From: Enterococcus pseudoavium NBRC 100491
GTDB taxonomy: Bacteria; Bacillota; Bacilli; Lactobacillales; Enterococcaceae
Direction of reading: 5' to 3'
NCBI RefSeq assembly: GCF_001544295.1
Contig: NZ_BCQF01000012.1
Span: forward strand, 23,275-87,274
DNA: 64,000 bases
The notes below the pieces were generated by a model, which saw nothing but the letters and a program-made list of their open reading frames with translations, had not been told where the DNA came from and made no database searches. The translations under genes and the position numbers were made by a program. Positions 63,986-64,000 of the stretch are shown here, piece by piece (within the stretch, counting starts at the first letter, position 1; each line of letters opens with the position of its first letter).

Positions 63986-64000
63986 ATGCGTTTAGTTTTC

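Overview
The window looks like a chromosomal segment of a low-GC Gram-positive lactic acid bacterium, most probably Enterococcus. Four points support this: an S(MK)-type SAM riboswitch in front of metK, a known Lactobacillales trait; a WxL-domain surface protein; a MurE with the lysine-type DDPN motif; and gene neighbourhoods shared with enterococci and streptococci (nudix-macP-mtnN, flippase-murE, yhaO-yhaN-yhaM, rarA near a 6S RNA candidate). The species cannot be fixed by reading alone. Most of the window is ordinary core genome.

Layout. 1-5.0 kb is a beta-glucoside module: a GH4 6-phospho-beta-glucosidase cut by the window edge, a divergent RpiR regulator, a PTS EIIBCA permease and a BglG/LicT antiterminator. 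The antiterminator leader carries a RAT element, an overlapping terminator and a cre-like site. 5.3-12.2 kb holds metG, a Ser/Thr-rich lipoprotein, a DUF2200 protein, a fumarase-malic enzyme pair and dtd. 12.2-17.4 kb holds relA under its own promoter and the mpg-DUF3013-prmA-rsmE operon. 17.7-26 kb starts with rarA, followed by an accessory-looking block on the minus strand: an MFS pump, a MarR regulator and a 1,179-residue WxL protein. It ends with a plus-strand 6S RNA candidate, a small membrane protein and a universal stress protein.

26-35.3 kb carries paired FluC fluoride channels, a HAD phosphatase, a nicotinamidase-like hydrolase, mtnN-macP-nudix, xpaC-telA, a GlcU-type sugar transporter, an orphan Bce-like two-component system and a HesB-fold protein. 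35.4-45 kb has a phosphomannomutase/phosphoglucomutase, a P-type cation ATPase, a GNAT acetyltransferase and the yhaO-yhaN-yhaM nucleic-acid processing operon. 45-54.5 kb is rich in cell-envelope genes: a YlbF/YheA-family protein, a class A PBP, an RluA pseudouridine synthase, a secreted LysM protein, a lipid II flippase-like protein, murE and a FabK-like flavoenzyme. 54.6-64 kb has leuS behind a T-box, a PAP2 phosphatase, a radical SAM protein overlapping mnmM, an esterase, a second MFS pump, metK behind its S(MK) box, and a tRNA run (Asp-Gly-Ile-Ser-Glu) that continues past the window edge.

Several parts work together. MacP and the class A PBP, the flippase and MurE all serve peptidoglycan synthesis. 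MetK makes SAM and MtnN recycles its by-products. Three RNA switches visible here (RAT, T-box, S(MK)) sense sugar flux, charged tRNA-Leu and SAM. I found no CRISPR array, insertion sequence or prophage. The least described item is the glycine-rich, probably beta-helical WxL protein next to a MarR/efflux pair.
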